A DNA stretch of 64,000 bases from Parafannyhessea umbonata (GCF_012844235.1 NZ_JABAGR010000002.1:124001-188000); one strand, 5' to 3'; positions 33,074 to 42,441 are shown, counted from the first letter of the stretch. Numbers and translations: made by a program. The notes: generated by a model not told the origin, from the letters alone.

Positions 33074-33556
33074 CTACCCGCGCTCGACCAGGCCCCTCAG
33101 CAGCTGCCAGACGCCAAAGAGCGCCACCGCGGCGGCCGCGACGTAGTTCGCCATGAGGGTGGGGCCCGCAAAGCCCTGCGCCTGCGCGTTCGCGACCATG
33201 AGGCAGCCGCAGGCGATGCCGCCAAGCCCGTACACCAGCCCCTGCGCAAGGCTCATGCGCCTGCGGGGGAGCGTGGCGCCGTCGTCGGGCGCAAGCTCCA
33301 GGCTTGTCAGGAAGCGGTAGTAGAAGAGATAGCTCATCACCAGGATGATCGCGGACGGTATGGCCACAAGGGCGACGTAGCTCTTCGTGAGGACCCACGC
33401 GAGCGCGCCCGCCGCCACGCCCAGCACGAAGCGCGAACGGTACATCGTGCACGTACGCTGCTGCGCGTCGTCCAGGTAGAAGCTGCGCCTGAGCCACGCG
33501 TTCCTGTAGATTGCCCTTCCGTCCTCGGACACGCCGTACGTGGCCGCCTTGCTCAT
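33074..33556 (-). CDS. small membrane protein, unknown
   Basis: The 160-residue protein has about four hydrophobic segments (near 46-60, 62-82, 107-124 and 136-152) and no family I recognise. The N-terminal 40 residues are polar with several Arg. It lies 86 bp upstream of the SIS gene on the same strand and may share its transcript. Confidence 0.6.
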   Translation of the reverse strand: MSKAATYGVSEDGRAIYRNAWLRRSFYLDDAQQRTCTMYRSRFVLGVAAGALAWVLTKSYVALVAIPSAIILVMSYLFYYRFLTSLELAPDDGATLPRRRMSLAQGLVYGLGGIACGCLMVANAQAQGFAGPTLMANYVAAAAVALFGVWQLLRGLVERG

Positions 33557-33939
33557 CCCAATTGCCTCCCCCGTGCCGCCTTGGCACCATCTTTATATGA
33601 CGTTACAGTACCATTGTGTGCCACGCGTACCGCTTACGCACAAGCCTTTTGCCACGGGTGCGCATATTTTCGCAAGCGGGAAACAACTTCCGCGCGGCAT
33701 GCGGGCGCCGTTGTCCCCCAATCGTGCGACTATGGGTTATTCCATGCACGATATGCATGCGGTATCAACATTTTCAGACTGCCATGTGCCGAACAAACAC
33801 CTACGTTTACCTAGAAACGAAATAAGTTAGAAACATAAGATTAGGTAGCAAAGTACCCTGTGTTGCGTCAATAGCGGCGAGAAGCGCTGCATACGTAGGC
33901 TGCACTTCTCGCATGGGCGCAATCCAAGAGGGAGGAAGC
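33557..33939. other. AT-rich promoter region, no gene
   Basis: The gap contains no convincing coding frame; the small ORFs on both strands lack ribosome sites. It carries an AT-rich stretch just before the carboxypeptidase gene and a hairpin at 33877-33912 whose arms are GCGAGAAG and CTTCTCGC, immediately upstream of the carboxypeptidase ribosome site. Confidence 0.5.
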
Positions 33940-36900
33940 ATGGTTTCCATTCGCAAGGCGGGCGGCGCGATCGTCGCGGGCCTCATGCTCACCGTGAGCC
34001 TGGGGCAGGCCGTGGCACCCACGACGGCGATGGCGGCGACGTCCGCACAGTCGCAGTCTGCCAGCCGTTCCACGGGCAAGGCCACGCTCGAGCGCACGGA
34101 CGCCGCGTACGACGGCAGCTCCACGCCGATGATCTCCATGATCGAGGGCCGCGAGTTCAGGATGACCGCACCCGTGGAGGGCAAGAGCGTGGACGAGCTC
34201 GAGTCCCTCATCAAGGAGGGCAAGGTCACGCTCACGCTCAGCCGCCCGAAGGGGCAGTTCAGCAAGAAGACCTACCCCAAGCAGTGGCTTGGCGGAAAGC
34301 TGGGAGACTGGAAGACCGTCGCCACCCAGGACGGCGCCGCGGAGAGCGGAAACGGCAACACCGCCGACGAGAAGGTCCTGAAGTCGCGCGACTTCTTCTA
34401 TGACGTGAGGCTGACCGCCAAGGAGGTCGACGGCACGCCGTCTGTCGTGGCCTCGTTCAAGAACCGCGAGCTCTACGAGGGAATCGACGGCATCGACGTG
34501 CGCTCGCGCGAGTTCGTGCGCTCGTCCATGTACGACTACGTGGGAACGTACACCCTCGCGTGCGACGTGGACGGCACGAAGGCCGCGTCCGCGAAGGTCG
34601 ACCTCAGGCCGTACGACGCATTCCACACGCAGAGGGACGTCGACGCCCAGCTGCCCGAGCTCGCGAGGCAGGCCAAGGCAAACGGCCTCTATGCCGAGGT
34701 CCGCACGTTTGGCACGTCTGCGCAGGGCCGTCCCATGCGCGCGCTGTTCGTGGCGAAGCAGAAGTCCGACCTCGACGACTACCAGGCCCTCAAGGAGCGC
34801 ATGGAGAAGGACCCGGCATCAGTGCAGGCGGACCTTGCGGCAGGGAAGCTCGACTACAAGGTGCCCGTCGTCTACAGCAACGTGCACGCCGACGAGATCG
34901 TGGCCGTCGACGCCGTGATGGAGTTCGCCCGCGACCTCGCGGCGAACAAGCCCATCGAGTACCGGCGCGCCACCAGCCTCACCGGCGAGGGCAAGGCGGA
35001 GCTGAAGACCGAGATGGACCACGACCGCACCGTGTGGAGCGACCTGGTGAAGGACGATGTCACGGGCATCGGCTACATCCGCGGCGACGGCGGCAAGGGA
35101 CACGGCACCAACTACGACGGCCCCAAAACGGACAACGCGTCCTCCGACCTGAGCGAGGAGGAGTTCGCAAGGTACTACGACTCCGACACGAGGACGTTCG
35201 ACCCGGCGAAGTCGCTGGACGACGTGTTCTACATCCTAGTCCCGAGCGAGAACGTGGACGCCCGCGCCGTGAACGTCCGCACCAACGGCAACGGCTTCGA
35301 CCTCAACCGCGACAACACGTACCAGACCCAGCCCGAGACCCAGGCCATGAGCGGCCTCATCACGCAGTGGGACCCGATATCGCTCCACGAGGTCCACGGC
35401 TACTACCAGCAGTTCCAGGTGGAGCCCTGCTCGCCCACGCACGACCCCAACAACGAGTATGACCTGTTCATAGACACGGCGCTCGCGCAGGGCGAGGCGT
35501 TCATGGGCACCGCCATCGCAAACAACCCCACCATCAACTCCGTGCAGATGCCCATGCGCGACTACCTCAAGCTGCAGGACGACGGCACGCGCTTCTGGGA
35601 GGCGCCGTTCGACGACATGTCCACCAGCTACACGCCGCAGTACGCCATGATGCACGGCACGAACGCGTACACGGTCGAGGCGCCGTACGGCACGGCCGAC
35701 GCCGTGGAGGCGCTGCGCTATGGCTTCATCGGCAACGCGGACTTCGTCGTCCAGAACAAGGACCGCATGTTCAACAACCAGCTCGAGCGCTTCCGCCGCG
35801 GCGTCCAGAACATTGACGCGGACTCCATCCGCCCGTACTACGTGAACCAGAGGGACGAGAAGGGCGCGGAGGCCGACACGTTCCGCCCCCGTGACGCCAA
35901 GGACAGCTTCGGCAGGACCAACGGCAACTTCTTCCCGGAGTACTACGTCATCCCCATGGACGCAGACCAGCAGAACAACCGCTCCGCGGCGGCCGAGACC
36001 GTCGACTTCCTCATCCACAACGGCGTCCAGGTGAGGGAGACCACCAAGGACGTGAAGGTGGGCGACAAGACGTACCCGGCCGGCACCATGGTGGTGGACA
36101 TGCACCAGGCGAAGCGCAACATGGCCAACTGCGCCCTGTACCCCAACCTCGTGATCGACGACTGGACCCAGTACTCGCTCTACAGCGAGCCCGTCACGAA
36201 CTTCTCGGAGTTCCGTGGGTTCGACATGGACACCGTCCGCACCGCCGGGGCGTTTGGGGCAGACGCGCTGAGGGACGTGAGGAAGGCGCCCGCACAGAAG
36301 AGCGACGTCGAGGGCAAGGGCGAGTACGCCGTGATCGACAACAACGGCCTCGACGCCGTGAGGGCCGTGAACGACCTGCTTGAGGACGGCAAGTCCGTCG
36401 GGCTCGTGAGCGAGGGCAAGGACGAGGGCGACTACGTGGTGGCCGCGGCCGACCTCGAGGGTGCCGCAAGGGACCACGTGTTGGACGTGAAGAAGGTGAA
36501 GTCCGCGCCCAAGGCGCAACGCATCAGCGGCACGATCAAGGCGTACGTGCCAAAGGCGTACGAGAAGTTCCAGAAGGACGCGGCGGGCAACAAGGTCGGC
36601 ATGGCCGACTACGAGAACCGCGCGAACACCAACGGCAACTGGGACGACTTCGCGCTCGCGAAGCAGATGGGCTTCGAGCTCACGGACGACCTGGACGAGG
36701 CGACCATCATCGTGGGCAGCCAGTACCCGGTGAACGCGAAGGCCGTGGCCGCGAAGGTGAAGTCCGGCACGCCGTACGTTGCCTACACGGCCGACGCGCT
36801 GCAGTTCGTGAAGGACTACAAGCTCGCGGGCAACATGTCGTTCACGCCGAGCGACGGCGACTGGCTGGGCTACGACGCCCTTGGAACCGTCGAGTTCCCG

Positions 36901-37350
36901 AAGGACGACATCATCACCGCGACGTACAAGAACGAGGGCGACTACCTCATGTACGGCTACGGCGGCGGCTACATCAAGAAGGCGCCCAAGGGCTCGAAGG
37001 TCCTGGTCAAGACTACGGACGACCCCCTGGTGGAAGGCTTCATGCCCAGCGACTACATAAAGGAGTACCAGGGCAAGATCCAGGCCGTCGACTACCAGAG
37101 GGACGGGCGCAGCATCGCGCTCTTCGCGAACACGCTCACCAACAAGGCGCACCAGCAGGACGACTACCGCTACCTCACGGCGGCCGTCTACTCAAAGCAG
37201 CTTGACGGCGACTTCGCCGCGTCCGGCGCGCGGCAGGGCGTGAGCCCCGCGGCCGTCGTCGTGGGAGTGCTCGTCGTCGCGGGCGTCGCGTACCTCGTGG
37301 TGCGCAGCCGCAGGCAGAAGGGCGACGCAGGCGAGAAGAGCCAGGACTAG
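33940..37350 (+). CDS. secreted, membrane-anchored M14 zinc carboxypeptidase
   Basis: The 1136-residue surface protein has a signal peptide at about 1-33 (ending AMAAT). The M14 domain begins near residue 220 (EVRTFGTSAQGRPMRALF). Zinc ligands are HADE (about 316-319), with a later His in SLHEVHGYYQQ; the catalytic Glu is in YTVEAPYG near 590. The C-terminal third is a non-catalytic part, and the protein ends with a membrane segment (about 1102-1120) and a basic tail. It should trim C-terminal residues from extracellular peptides. ATG 33940 follows GAGGGAGGAAGC; the earlier ATG at 33913 is unsupported. Confidence 0.85.
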   Translation: MVSIRKAGGAIVAGLMLTVSLGQAVAPTTAMAATSAQSQSASRSTGKATLERTDAAYDGSSTPMISMIEGREFRMTAPVEGKSVDELESLIKEGKVTLTLSRPKGQFSKKTYPKQWLGGKLGDWKTVATQDGAAESGNGNTADEKVLKSRDFFYDVRLTAKEVDGTPSVVASFKNRELYEGIDGIDVRSREFVRSSMYDYVGTYTLACDVDGTKAASAKVDLRPYDAFHTQRDVDAQLPELARQAKANGLYAEVRTFGTSAQGRPMRALFVAKQKSDLDDYQALKERMEKDPASVQADLAAGKLDYKVPVVYSNVHADEIVAVDAVMEFARDLAANKPIEYRRATSLTGEGKAELKTEMDHDRTVWSDLVKDDVTGIGYIRGDGGKGHGTNYDGPKTDNASSDLSEEEFARYYDSDTRTFDPAKSLDDVFYILVPSENVDARAVNVRTNGNGFDLNRDNTYQTQPETQAMSGLITQWDPISLHEVHGYYQQFQVEPCSPTHDPNNEYDLFIDTALAQGEAFMGTAIANNPTINSVQMPMRDYLKLQDDGTRFWEAPFDDMSTSYTPQYAMMHGTNAYTVEAPYGTADAVEALRYGFIGNADFVVQNKDRMFNNQLERFRRGVQNIDADSIRPYYVNQRDEKGAEADTFRPRDAKDSFGRTNGNFFPEYYVIPMDADQQNNRSAAAETVDFLIHNGVQVRETTKDVKVGDKTYPAGTMVVDMHQAKRNMANCALYPNLVIDDWTQYSLYSEPVTNFSEFRGFDMDTVRTAGAFGADALRDVRKAPAQKSDVEGKGEYAVIDNNGLDAVRAVNDLLEDGKSVGLVSEGKDEGDYVVAAADLEGAARDHVLDVKKVKSAPKAQRISGTIKAYVPKAYEKFQKDAAGNKVGMADYENRANTNGNWDDFALAKQMGFELTDDLDEATIIVGSQYPVNAKAVAAKVKSGTPYVAYTADALQFVKDYKLAGNMSFTPSDGDWLGYDALGTVEFPKDDIITATYKNEGDYLMYGYGGGYIKKAPKGSKVLVKTTDDPLVEGFMPSDYIKEYQGKIQAVDYQRDGRSIALFANTLTNKAHQQDDYRYLTAAVYSKQLDGDFAASGARQGVSPAAVVVGVLVVAGVAYLVVRSRRQKGDAGEKSQD

Positions 37351-37365
37351 CCTCGCCCGAGTCTA

Positions 37366-37449
37366 GCCTGGGGCCAGATCCGGGCTTGCCCCAGCCCCAG
37401 GCCAAAGAGAGGCCCGGGTCCCGCGTGACGTTGCGCGTGGGACCCGGGC
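37366..37449 (+). terminator. two hairpins in a row after the carboxypeptidase
   Basis: 37366-37402 pairs GCCTGGGGC with GCCCCAGGC. 37412-37449 pairs GCCCGGGTCCC with GGGACCCGGGC, extended by partial pairing, and is followed by TCTTCTC. Convergent with the DUF1846 gene. Confidence 0.75.
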
Positions 37450-37515
37450 TCTTCTCGCCTGAGGGCGGGCGGTATGACTGCCGCGTCGCACCTGCGTCGT
37501 CGTGGTGCAGGGCGC

Positions 37516-38997
37516 CTAGCCGTGGTAGTAGGTGCCGCGCTCGAACTTGGGCTCGCAGCACACGTTGATGCCAAGCTTCTTGTACACGGACTCGTCGGTG
37601 CGCGAGATGATGACCGAGAAGTACGCCGTGCAGCCCTTGAGCGCGCTCGTGGCCGCGATTACCTGCTCTGCCAGCGGGTTCGTCGCGGAGCTGATGGAAA
37701 GCGCTATGAGCGTCTCGTCCGAGTGCAGGCGGTGGTTCCGGCTGAGCAGGTGCTCGGTCTTCAGGCGGCCGATGGGTGCCAGGGCCTCGTCCGAGACGAC
37801 GGAGACCTCGTCCGGCACGCCGGCCACGCGTTTGAGCGCGTTCAGCAGAAGCGAGGACGCCGCGCCCAGCAGCCGGGACGTCTTGCCGGTGATTACGGAG
37901 CCGTCGGGCAGCACCATCGCGCCGGCGGGGAGCCCGGTGACCTCCTCCTTCACGAGCGCCGCCGCGTGCGCGGGGTTGTAATTCTCGTCCACGCCGACCT
38001 CCTTCATGAGAAGGGCGATGCGCGCGAGCTCCGCCTCGCCCTGGCCCGTGCGCTCCAGGCGCTCGGCCTCCCAGAAGTAGCGACGCACGATCTCGTTTCG
38101 CGCCGCCTCTTGGCACACGTCGTCGTCGCAGATGCAGTTACCCACCATGTTGACGCCCATGTCGGTGGGGGAGAGGTACGGGCTCTTGCCCATGATCTTC
38201 TCCATGATCGCCTTGAGCACGGGGAAGGTCTCGACGTCGCGGTTGTAGTTGACGGTCACCTTGCCGTAGGCGTCCAGGTGGTACGGGTCGATGATGTTGC
38301 TGTCGTCCAGGTCCGCGGTCGCGGCCTCGTACGCCACGTTCACGGGGTGCTTCAGGGGCAGGTTCCACACGGGGAACGTCTCGAACTTGGCGTAGCCGGC
38401 GTCGACGCCGCGCTCGTGCTCGTTGTACAGCTGCGAGAGGCATACGGCGAGCTTGCCGGAGCCGGGGCCAGGCGCCGTGACGACCACGAGGGGCTTGGTG
38501 GTCTTGACGTACTCGTTCTTGCCGAAGCCGTCGCCGGAAACGATGAGGTTCACGTTCGTGGGGTAGCCCGCGATGGAGTAGTGGCGGTACACCGCGATGC
38601 CCATCTGCTCAAGTCGCGCCTGGTAGGCCTCCGCCTTGGGCTGTCCGGAGTAGCGCGTGATCACGACGCCGCCGATGGCGAGGCCCATGCCGCGGAACAC
38701 GTCCATCAGGCGCAGGACGTCGTCACCGTAGCTGATGCCTATGTCGCCCCGGCGCTTGCCCTGCTCGATGTCGTTCGCGTTCAGGGCGAACACGACCTCC
38801 GCGTCGTCTGCCAGCTGCCTGAGCATGCGCGCCTTCGAGTCCGGCTCGAATCCGGGGAGAACGCGGCTCGCGTGGTAGTCGTCGAACAGCTTGCCGCCGA
38901 ACTCCAGGTAGAGCTTGCCGCCGAACTGCGCGATGCGCTCGCGGATGCGTGCCGCCTGCGTGTCGATGTACTTCTGGTTGTCAAAGCCCGTCTGCAT
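37516..38997 (-). CDS. DUF1846 domain protein
   Basis: The 493-residue soluble protein is of the DUF1846 family; homologues of similar length are widespread in Firmicutes and Coriobacteria and their function is not established. Visible features are the N-terminal FDNQKYIDTQAARIRER, VVVTAPGPGSGKLAVCLSQ near 172 (a nucleotide-loop-like GPGSGK), and DPYHLDAYGKVTVNYNRDVE near 237. ATG 38997 follows GAAGGA; the upstream extension is not supported. Confidence 0.8.
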   Translation of the reverse strand: MQTGFDNQKYIDTQAARIRERIAQFGGKLYLEFGGKLFDDYHASRVLPGFEPDSKARMLRQLADDAEVVFALNANDIEQGKRRGDIGISYGDDVLRLMDVFRGMGLAIGGVVITRYSGQPKAEAYQARLEQMGIAVYRHYSIAGYPTNVNLIVSGDGFGKNEYVKTTKPLVVVTAPGPGSGKLAVCLSQLYNEHERGVDAGYAKFETFPVWNLPLKHPVNVAYEAATADLDDSNIIDPYHLDAYGKVTVNYNRDVETFPVLKAIMEKIMGKSPYLSPTDMGVNMVGNCICDDDVCQEAARNEIVRRYFWEAERLERTGQGEAELARIALLMKEVGVDENYNPAHAAALVKEEVTGLPAGAMVLPDGSVITGKTSRLLGAASSLLLNALKRVAGVPDEVSVVSDEALAPIGRLKTEHLLSRNHRLHSDETLIALSISSATNPLAEQVIAATSALKGCTAYFSVIISRTDESVYKKLGINVCCEPKFERGTYYHG

Positions 38998-39276
38998 GGG
39001 TGCGTCCTTCGTCTTGGGGTGCGCCTGGTGCGCCGAGTGTGATGCGGCCGCCCCTAGCCTACACCATGGGCGCATGAAGCACATTGCGAAGGGACCGTGC
39101 CGGGCGCTTGTGGGCACCGGCGCTCGCGTGGGCGCGCGATCTTGCCGCTTGCGGGCGAACTTGTGCCGTTCACGCAAAGGACCATCTATCCGTATGCATT
39201 TCCCCGCGGTTGGGTAATACTTGCAGTGAAAAGAAAAAGCCGCGCGGAAACCTATCGGCGGCCGGACGAGGAGGTG

Positions 39277-39348
39277 ATGCCAGTGAACAGCGAAGAGTGT
39301 TTTACCGGGTCCTTCGCGAACGGCATCGCGCGTCCCGTCTTAGCCTAG
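39277..39348 (+). CDS. possible 23-residue small protein or leader peptide
   Basis: The ORF begins with MPVNSEECF and ends with RPVLA. It has a near-ideal AGGAGG just upstream of ATG 39277; GTG 39283 has the better spacing, giving 21 residues. It lies in the candidate ncRNA region. It has no signal peptide or double-glycine site. It may be a real small protein, a leader peptide, or chance within an RNA gene. Confidence 0.3.
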   Translation: MPVNSEECFTGSFANGIARPVLA

Positions 39349-39563
39349 CGGCCGGCACCATCAGCCAACGTCAGCGGATCGGATTCGCACAGTCCTAACA
39401 GAGACAGACGGCAGAACCGGTCGTTCGCGAAAGAGACCAGAACGCCACCCGATGAGGCGTTGCGAGTCACCGCAGGTTCCCTAGCACGAAGGCATTGCCT
39501 AGCGGGGCGTGCCCGAGCCAAGGGGGAGAGTCCAAAGTACCAGCAAGAGTAGTTACCCCTCGG

Positions 39564-39594
39564 GAGGACGGCCGCAAGGCCGTCCTCCTTTTTG
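39564..39594 (+). terminator. strong intrinsic terminator
   Basis: A perfect 10-bp stem GAGGACGGCC/GGCCGTCCTC with a GCAA tetraloop is followed by CTTTTTG. No gene other than the candidate ncRNA precedes it on this strand, so something is transcribed up to this point. Confidence 0.9.
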
Positions 39595-39693
39595 CGTGCG
39601 TGCGGCTCCCGTGGGTGCCGTCCACCGCGCCCGCTCCCGCGCGCATGGAACGTCGCGGGTTCGGGGCGGGTGCGTGCCCGCAGCCCGAGCGCC

Positions 39694-40215
39694 GCCGCAC
39701 ACACCCGGGCCGACCTTGCGGAATCGTGCGAACTCACACACGGTGCGTACCCGCGGCACTGGCGTTCCCGCACACACCAGGGGCGACCTTGCGGAATCGT
39801 GCAAGCTCGGGCCGGGTGTGTTGCGCCCCGGGGGCCGCCGTGGCAGGAACCCCGCGGTGTGTGACGCCGTGATGGTTAAACGAGTTATGGCTCGTGCATC
39901 CTACCTGCGATCATGTGGAATCGAACCAAACGCGGGCGTAGCACACCCGGGGGATTCTCGCATCTCGCGAAGCACACCCGCGACTTCGTGGCACGGGGCC
40001 CCGCTTTCTGCAACACACCGGGGGCGAGATTGCGGGTTCGCGCAAACTGGGGCCGGGTGCGTACCCGCGGCGCCGGCGCCCCCGCACACACCCGCCACGA
40101 CCTTGCAGGATCCCGGGAACTGAGGCCGGGTGTGTACCCACGCTCCCGGCCCCCCGCACACACGAGCCCCGAGTTTGCACGGATCCGTAAACTGACTGCA
40201 GGTGCGTGACCATGT
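39694..40215. repeat. array of ~72-73-bp degenerate hairpin repeats
   Basis: Units share CCGCACACACC, then a GAccTTGC-GGAATC-GTGCAAACT hairpin core, then GGCCGGGTGTGTACCCGCG. The ACACACC landmarks lie at 39699, 39772, 40013, 40086 and 40158, with a weaker unit at about 39941; neighbours are 72-73 bp apart, and a 169-bp step holds unrelated sequence. Outer CACACC and GGGTGTG arms can pair, so each unit folds into a long hairpin. Half a unit may also precede the array (from about 39632). No protein is encoded. Confidence 0.8.
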
Positions 40216-40396
40216 GCCACGAACGCGGGCGCTCGCCTTGGTCGAGTTGCCGAAGGGCTCCCCTTTGCCAACCCGAGGGTGAGCGCATGGATTCAGCTAT
40301 CTGTTCACCACATGGGCAGTCATTAGAACATTGATAGAGCTGGCAGTTGATGGTAACCTATCGACCTTTGTGGGGCCATTCTGCCTGCGGAAAAGT

Positions 40397-40428
40397 TCGT
40401 ACCGCTCGGGCAGTTAGTCGTACCGCTC
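40397..40428. promoter_or_regulatory. direct repeat upstream of the GNAT gene
   Basis: TCGTACCGCTC occurs at 40397-40407 and again at 40418-40428, 21 bp apart (two helical turns), in an AT-richer stretch 96-127 bp before the GNAT start. The layout suits a regulator-binding site. Confidence 0.45.
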
Positions 40429-40523
40429 TGAATTAATATGCGTCAATATGTTAGGGAAGTTCGGTTCCACTCTGCAGGACGAATTTTCCATGCAATAGAT
40501 GACATGAGAGAAGCTGCGAGGCT

Positions 40524-41177
40524 ATGGATATCGATACGAACGAGAGGCCCGAAATCACCTATCGGCCGTTTACCGAGGCGGATTTCGACGCGGTCGCAAA
40601 GGTCTGCGCGCGCACGTGGGCGTCTGACGTCGAGGGCGTGTACGACCGCATAACGTTCGGAAGGGTCCTGACGGCGGGCTCGCTCAAGCGATCGCAGTTC
40701 TCGTTTGTGGCCCAGCAGGGCATCAAGGTCGTCGGAGCCTGCTTCGGAGGCTTCACGAAGAACGGCGCCATCATCGTGAACGAGCAGTGGGACCAGCGCT
40801 TCAAGGAGCTCATGGTGCCGGCGCGCAAGCGAGCGAAGATCGGCGGTCCGTCCGTGGAGGAGCTGCTGTTCAGCCGCCTGCGCATGTACACCACGGCTGA
40901 CGTGTTCATTTCCCGTGGGTACAGCAACGCCGACGCGGAGCTCAACCTCTGCGTCGTGGATCCCTCTGCGCGCGGCCAGGGAATCGGGTCTGCCATGCTG
41001 GAGGAGGCGGTCATGCGCTTCTGCGAGCACGGAGCCCGCGGGTTCTTCACGATGCTCACGAAGAACTCGGACTGCCAGTTCTCTGAGCGTGCGGGCCTCA
41101 AGCTAATCCAGGAGAAGCGCGGTGTGTACGGGGACCCGAACGCAGGCGTGATCTACCTGTACGGCAGACGCCTGTAG
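40524..41177 (+). CDS. GNAT-family N-acetyltransferase
   Basis: The 217-residue acetyltransferase has the acetyl-CoA-binding signature ARGQGIGSAMLEEAV (about residues 152-166) after strand LNLCVVDP. A central insertion of about 40 residues (NEQWDQRFKELMVPARKRAKIGG) separates the N-terminal strands from the core. The substrate is unknown. It is preceded by a direct repeat and the hairpin array. Confidence 0.82.
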   Translation: MDIDTNERPEITYRPFTEADFDAVAKVCARTWASDVEGVYDRITFGRVLTAGSLKRSQFSFVAQQGIKVVGACFGGFTKNGAIIVNEQWDQRFKELMVPARKRAKIGGPSVEELLFSRLRMYTTADVFISRGYSNADAELNLCVVDPSARGQGIGSAMLEEAVMRFCEHGARGFFTMLTKNSDCQFSERAGLKLIQEKRGVYGDPNAGVIYLYGRRL

Positions 41178-41343
41178 CCGCGCGCCGCGGCTACGGGCGT
41201 CGCTGGGGCCAAAGTCGCCGCCACCCGTGCCGGCGGGTCGCGACCACCGTCGCCGCGTCCTTCTCGCCCGCGGTGGTATGCTGTCTCGGCACACAAGCCG
41301 CGCGAAGCGGCAGGCCCTGACACTACCCAGACGGTGATAGAAC

Positions 41344-42441
41344 ATGATGCACATAGCCCACGCCATCCTGCACGCCTTCGACTTCGAGTCGGGCAGCACG
41401 TCCTTCTCGCAGCGCGAGCTTGACCTGGATACGCGCGCCGTGAAGTCGTACGTGCAGCGCCACATGCGCAAGATCAGCTCGAGCGCGGAGAACAGGCACG
41501 GCGAGTTCTCTGCGGAGAGCGGGTTCGCGGACGCGCTGCACGGCTACGCGCAGGGGCAGATCGGCTTCACGGAGATCTCGCAGCAGGTGGCGCAGTACCT
41601 GTGGGAGGAGCTCAGGCGCTGCGACGACCTGGAGGAGTGCGACCTCTTGGTGTGCGACTTCACGGACACGCAGGACATGAAGGCCCGGGCGGACGCGGCC
41701 GGCGACGGCGAGGTGGCGCAGGCGTTTGCCGATGCGGCCGAGCAGGCGGACGTCGAGGACCTGAGCCGGCGCTACTTTGCGGCGGTGCTGCTGCCCAGGA
41801 AGCAGGCGTTCGTCCACGACCTGGGTGCGGACGCGACGGGCGCGCCGCTGAACCAGATCCTTCGGCAGGACTCCACGCTGCCGAGCCCCACGCAGAAGGT
41901 GGACAGCTACGTGCTGGTTGACCTGGGCGACTTCTCAATCGACTTCCACGACAAGGTGCGCACCGTGGGCACGCAGGAGCGTCAGATCATCCCGGAGGGG
42001 CTGCTGCAGTGCTCCGTGCAGGCCTCGAGCCGCGAGGTGGTGGAGGCGGTCGAGAAGATCGTGGCGGACGTGGCCGAGGAGGCCGGCGTGAACGTGACGG
42101 AGGCCGTGGCCCACGCGAAGGCCGTGGTGCAGTCGAGCGCGGAGGTGGACGAGGCGTTTGCTCCCGAGGAGGTGGGCCGGCGCGTGTTCGAGGACGAGCC
42201 GGAGCTCCAGGAGCGCTACGAGCGCGTGACGCGCGAGAAGGAGCTGCCGGAGGAGGTGCCCGTGAAGCGCGGCGTCGCGAACCGGCTGGCGAAGAACCAC
42301 AAGATAAAGACCGATACCGGCATAGAGATCACGTTTCCCTCGCAGTACGCCGCGGACTCGAACTACATCGAGTTCACGACGGACTCGGAGGGCTTCGTGT
42401 CCATCCTCATCAAGAACGTGGGAAAGATAGAGAACAAGTAG
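41344..42441 (+). CDS. nucleoid-associated protein, NdpA/YejK-like
   Basis: The 365-residue protein resembles the 37-kDa nucleoid-associated family: N-terminal HAILHAFDFESG, central QDSTLPSPTQKVDSYVLVDLGDFS, and C-terminal LAKNHKIKTDTGIEITFPSQY near 320. Family members bind the nucleoid; a precise role is not known. The ribosome site is weak (GGTGATAGAAC). Start may be 41344 or 41347. Confidence 0.75.
   Translation: MMHIAHAILHAFDFESGSTSFSQRELDLDTRAVKSYVQRHMRKISSSAENRHGEFSAESGFADALHGYAQGQIGFTEISQQVAQYLWEELRRCDDLEECDLLVCDFTDTQDMKARADAAGDGEVAQAFADAAEQADVEDLSRRYFAAVLLPRKQAFVHDLGADATGAPLNQILRQDSTLPSPTQKVDSYVLVDLGDFSIDFHDKVRTVGTQERQIIPEGLLQCSVQASSREVVEAVEKIVADVAEEAGVNVTEAVAHAKAVVQSSAEVDEAFAPEEVGRRVFEDEPELQERYERVTREKELPEEVPVKRGVANRLAKNHKIKTDTGIEITFPSQYAADSNYIEFTTDSEGFVSILIKNVGKIENK

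Larger units (their letters stand above)
39240..39594 (+). ncRNA. candidate structured non-coding RNA
   Basis: About 1.5 kb here has no ordinary gene. This part is bounded by an AT-rich promoter-like stretch (TTGGGTAATAC, 39210-39220) and a very strong terminator with a GCAA loop. Inside are short helices, such as AACGCC/GGCGTT at 39441-39461 and GGTC/GACC at 39419-39437, and AGGGGG (39520) that can pair with CCCCT near 39556. A 23-codon ORF with AGGAGG sits near its 5' end. I could not match it to tmRNA, RNase P, SRP or 6S RNA by eye. The 5' end is a guess. Confidence 0.45.

Noticed and set aside
33540-33830. Small ORFs in the gap before the carboxypeptidase
   Set aside because: There is no ribosome site, odd composition, and they overlap in several frames.
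39398-39540. RNase P RNA (ACGGCAGAACCGG and GGAGAGTCC resemble conserved pieces)
   Set aside because: The pieces are in the wrong order and the flanking conserved residues are absent.
39509-40123. Open frames across the hairpin array on both strands
   Set aside because: They are translations of repeats, rich in Arg, Pro and Gly, without ribosome sites.
39694-40215. tRNA genes (units are 72-73 bp and some contain GGTTCG)
   Set aside because: There is no acceptor stem or anticodon arm, and the GGTTCG is not followed by a T-loop consensus in most units.
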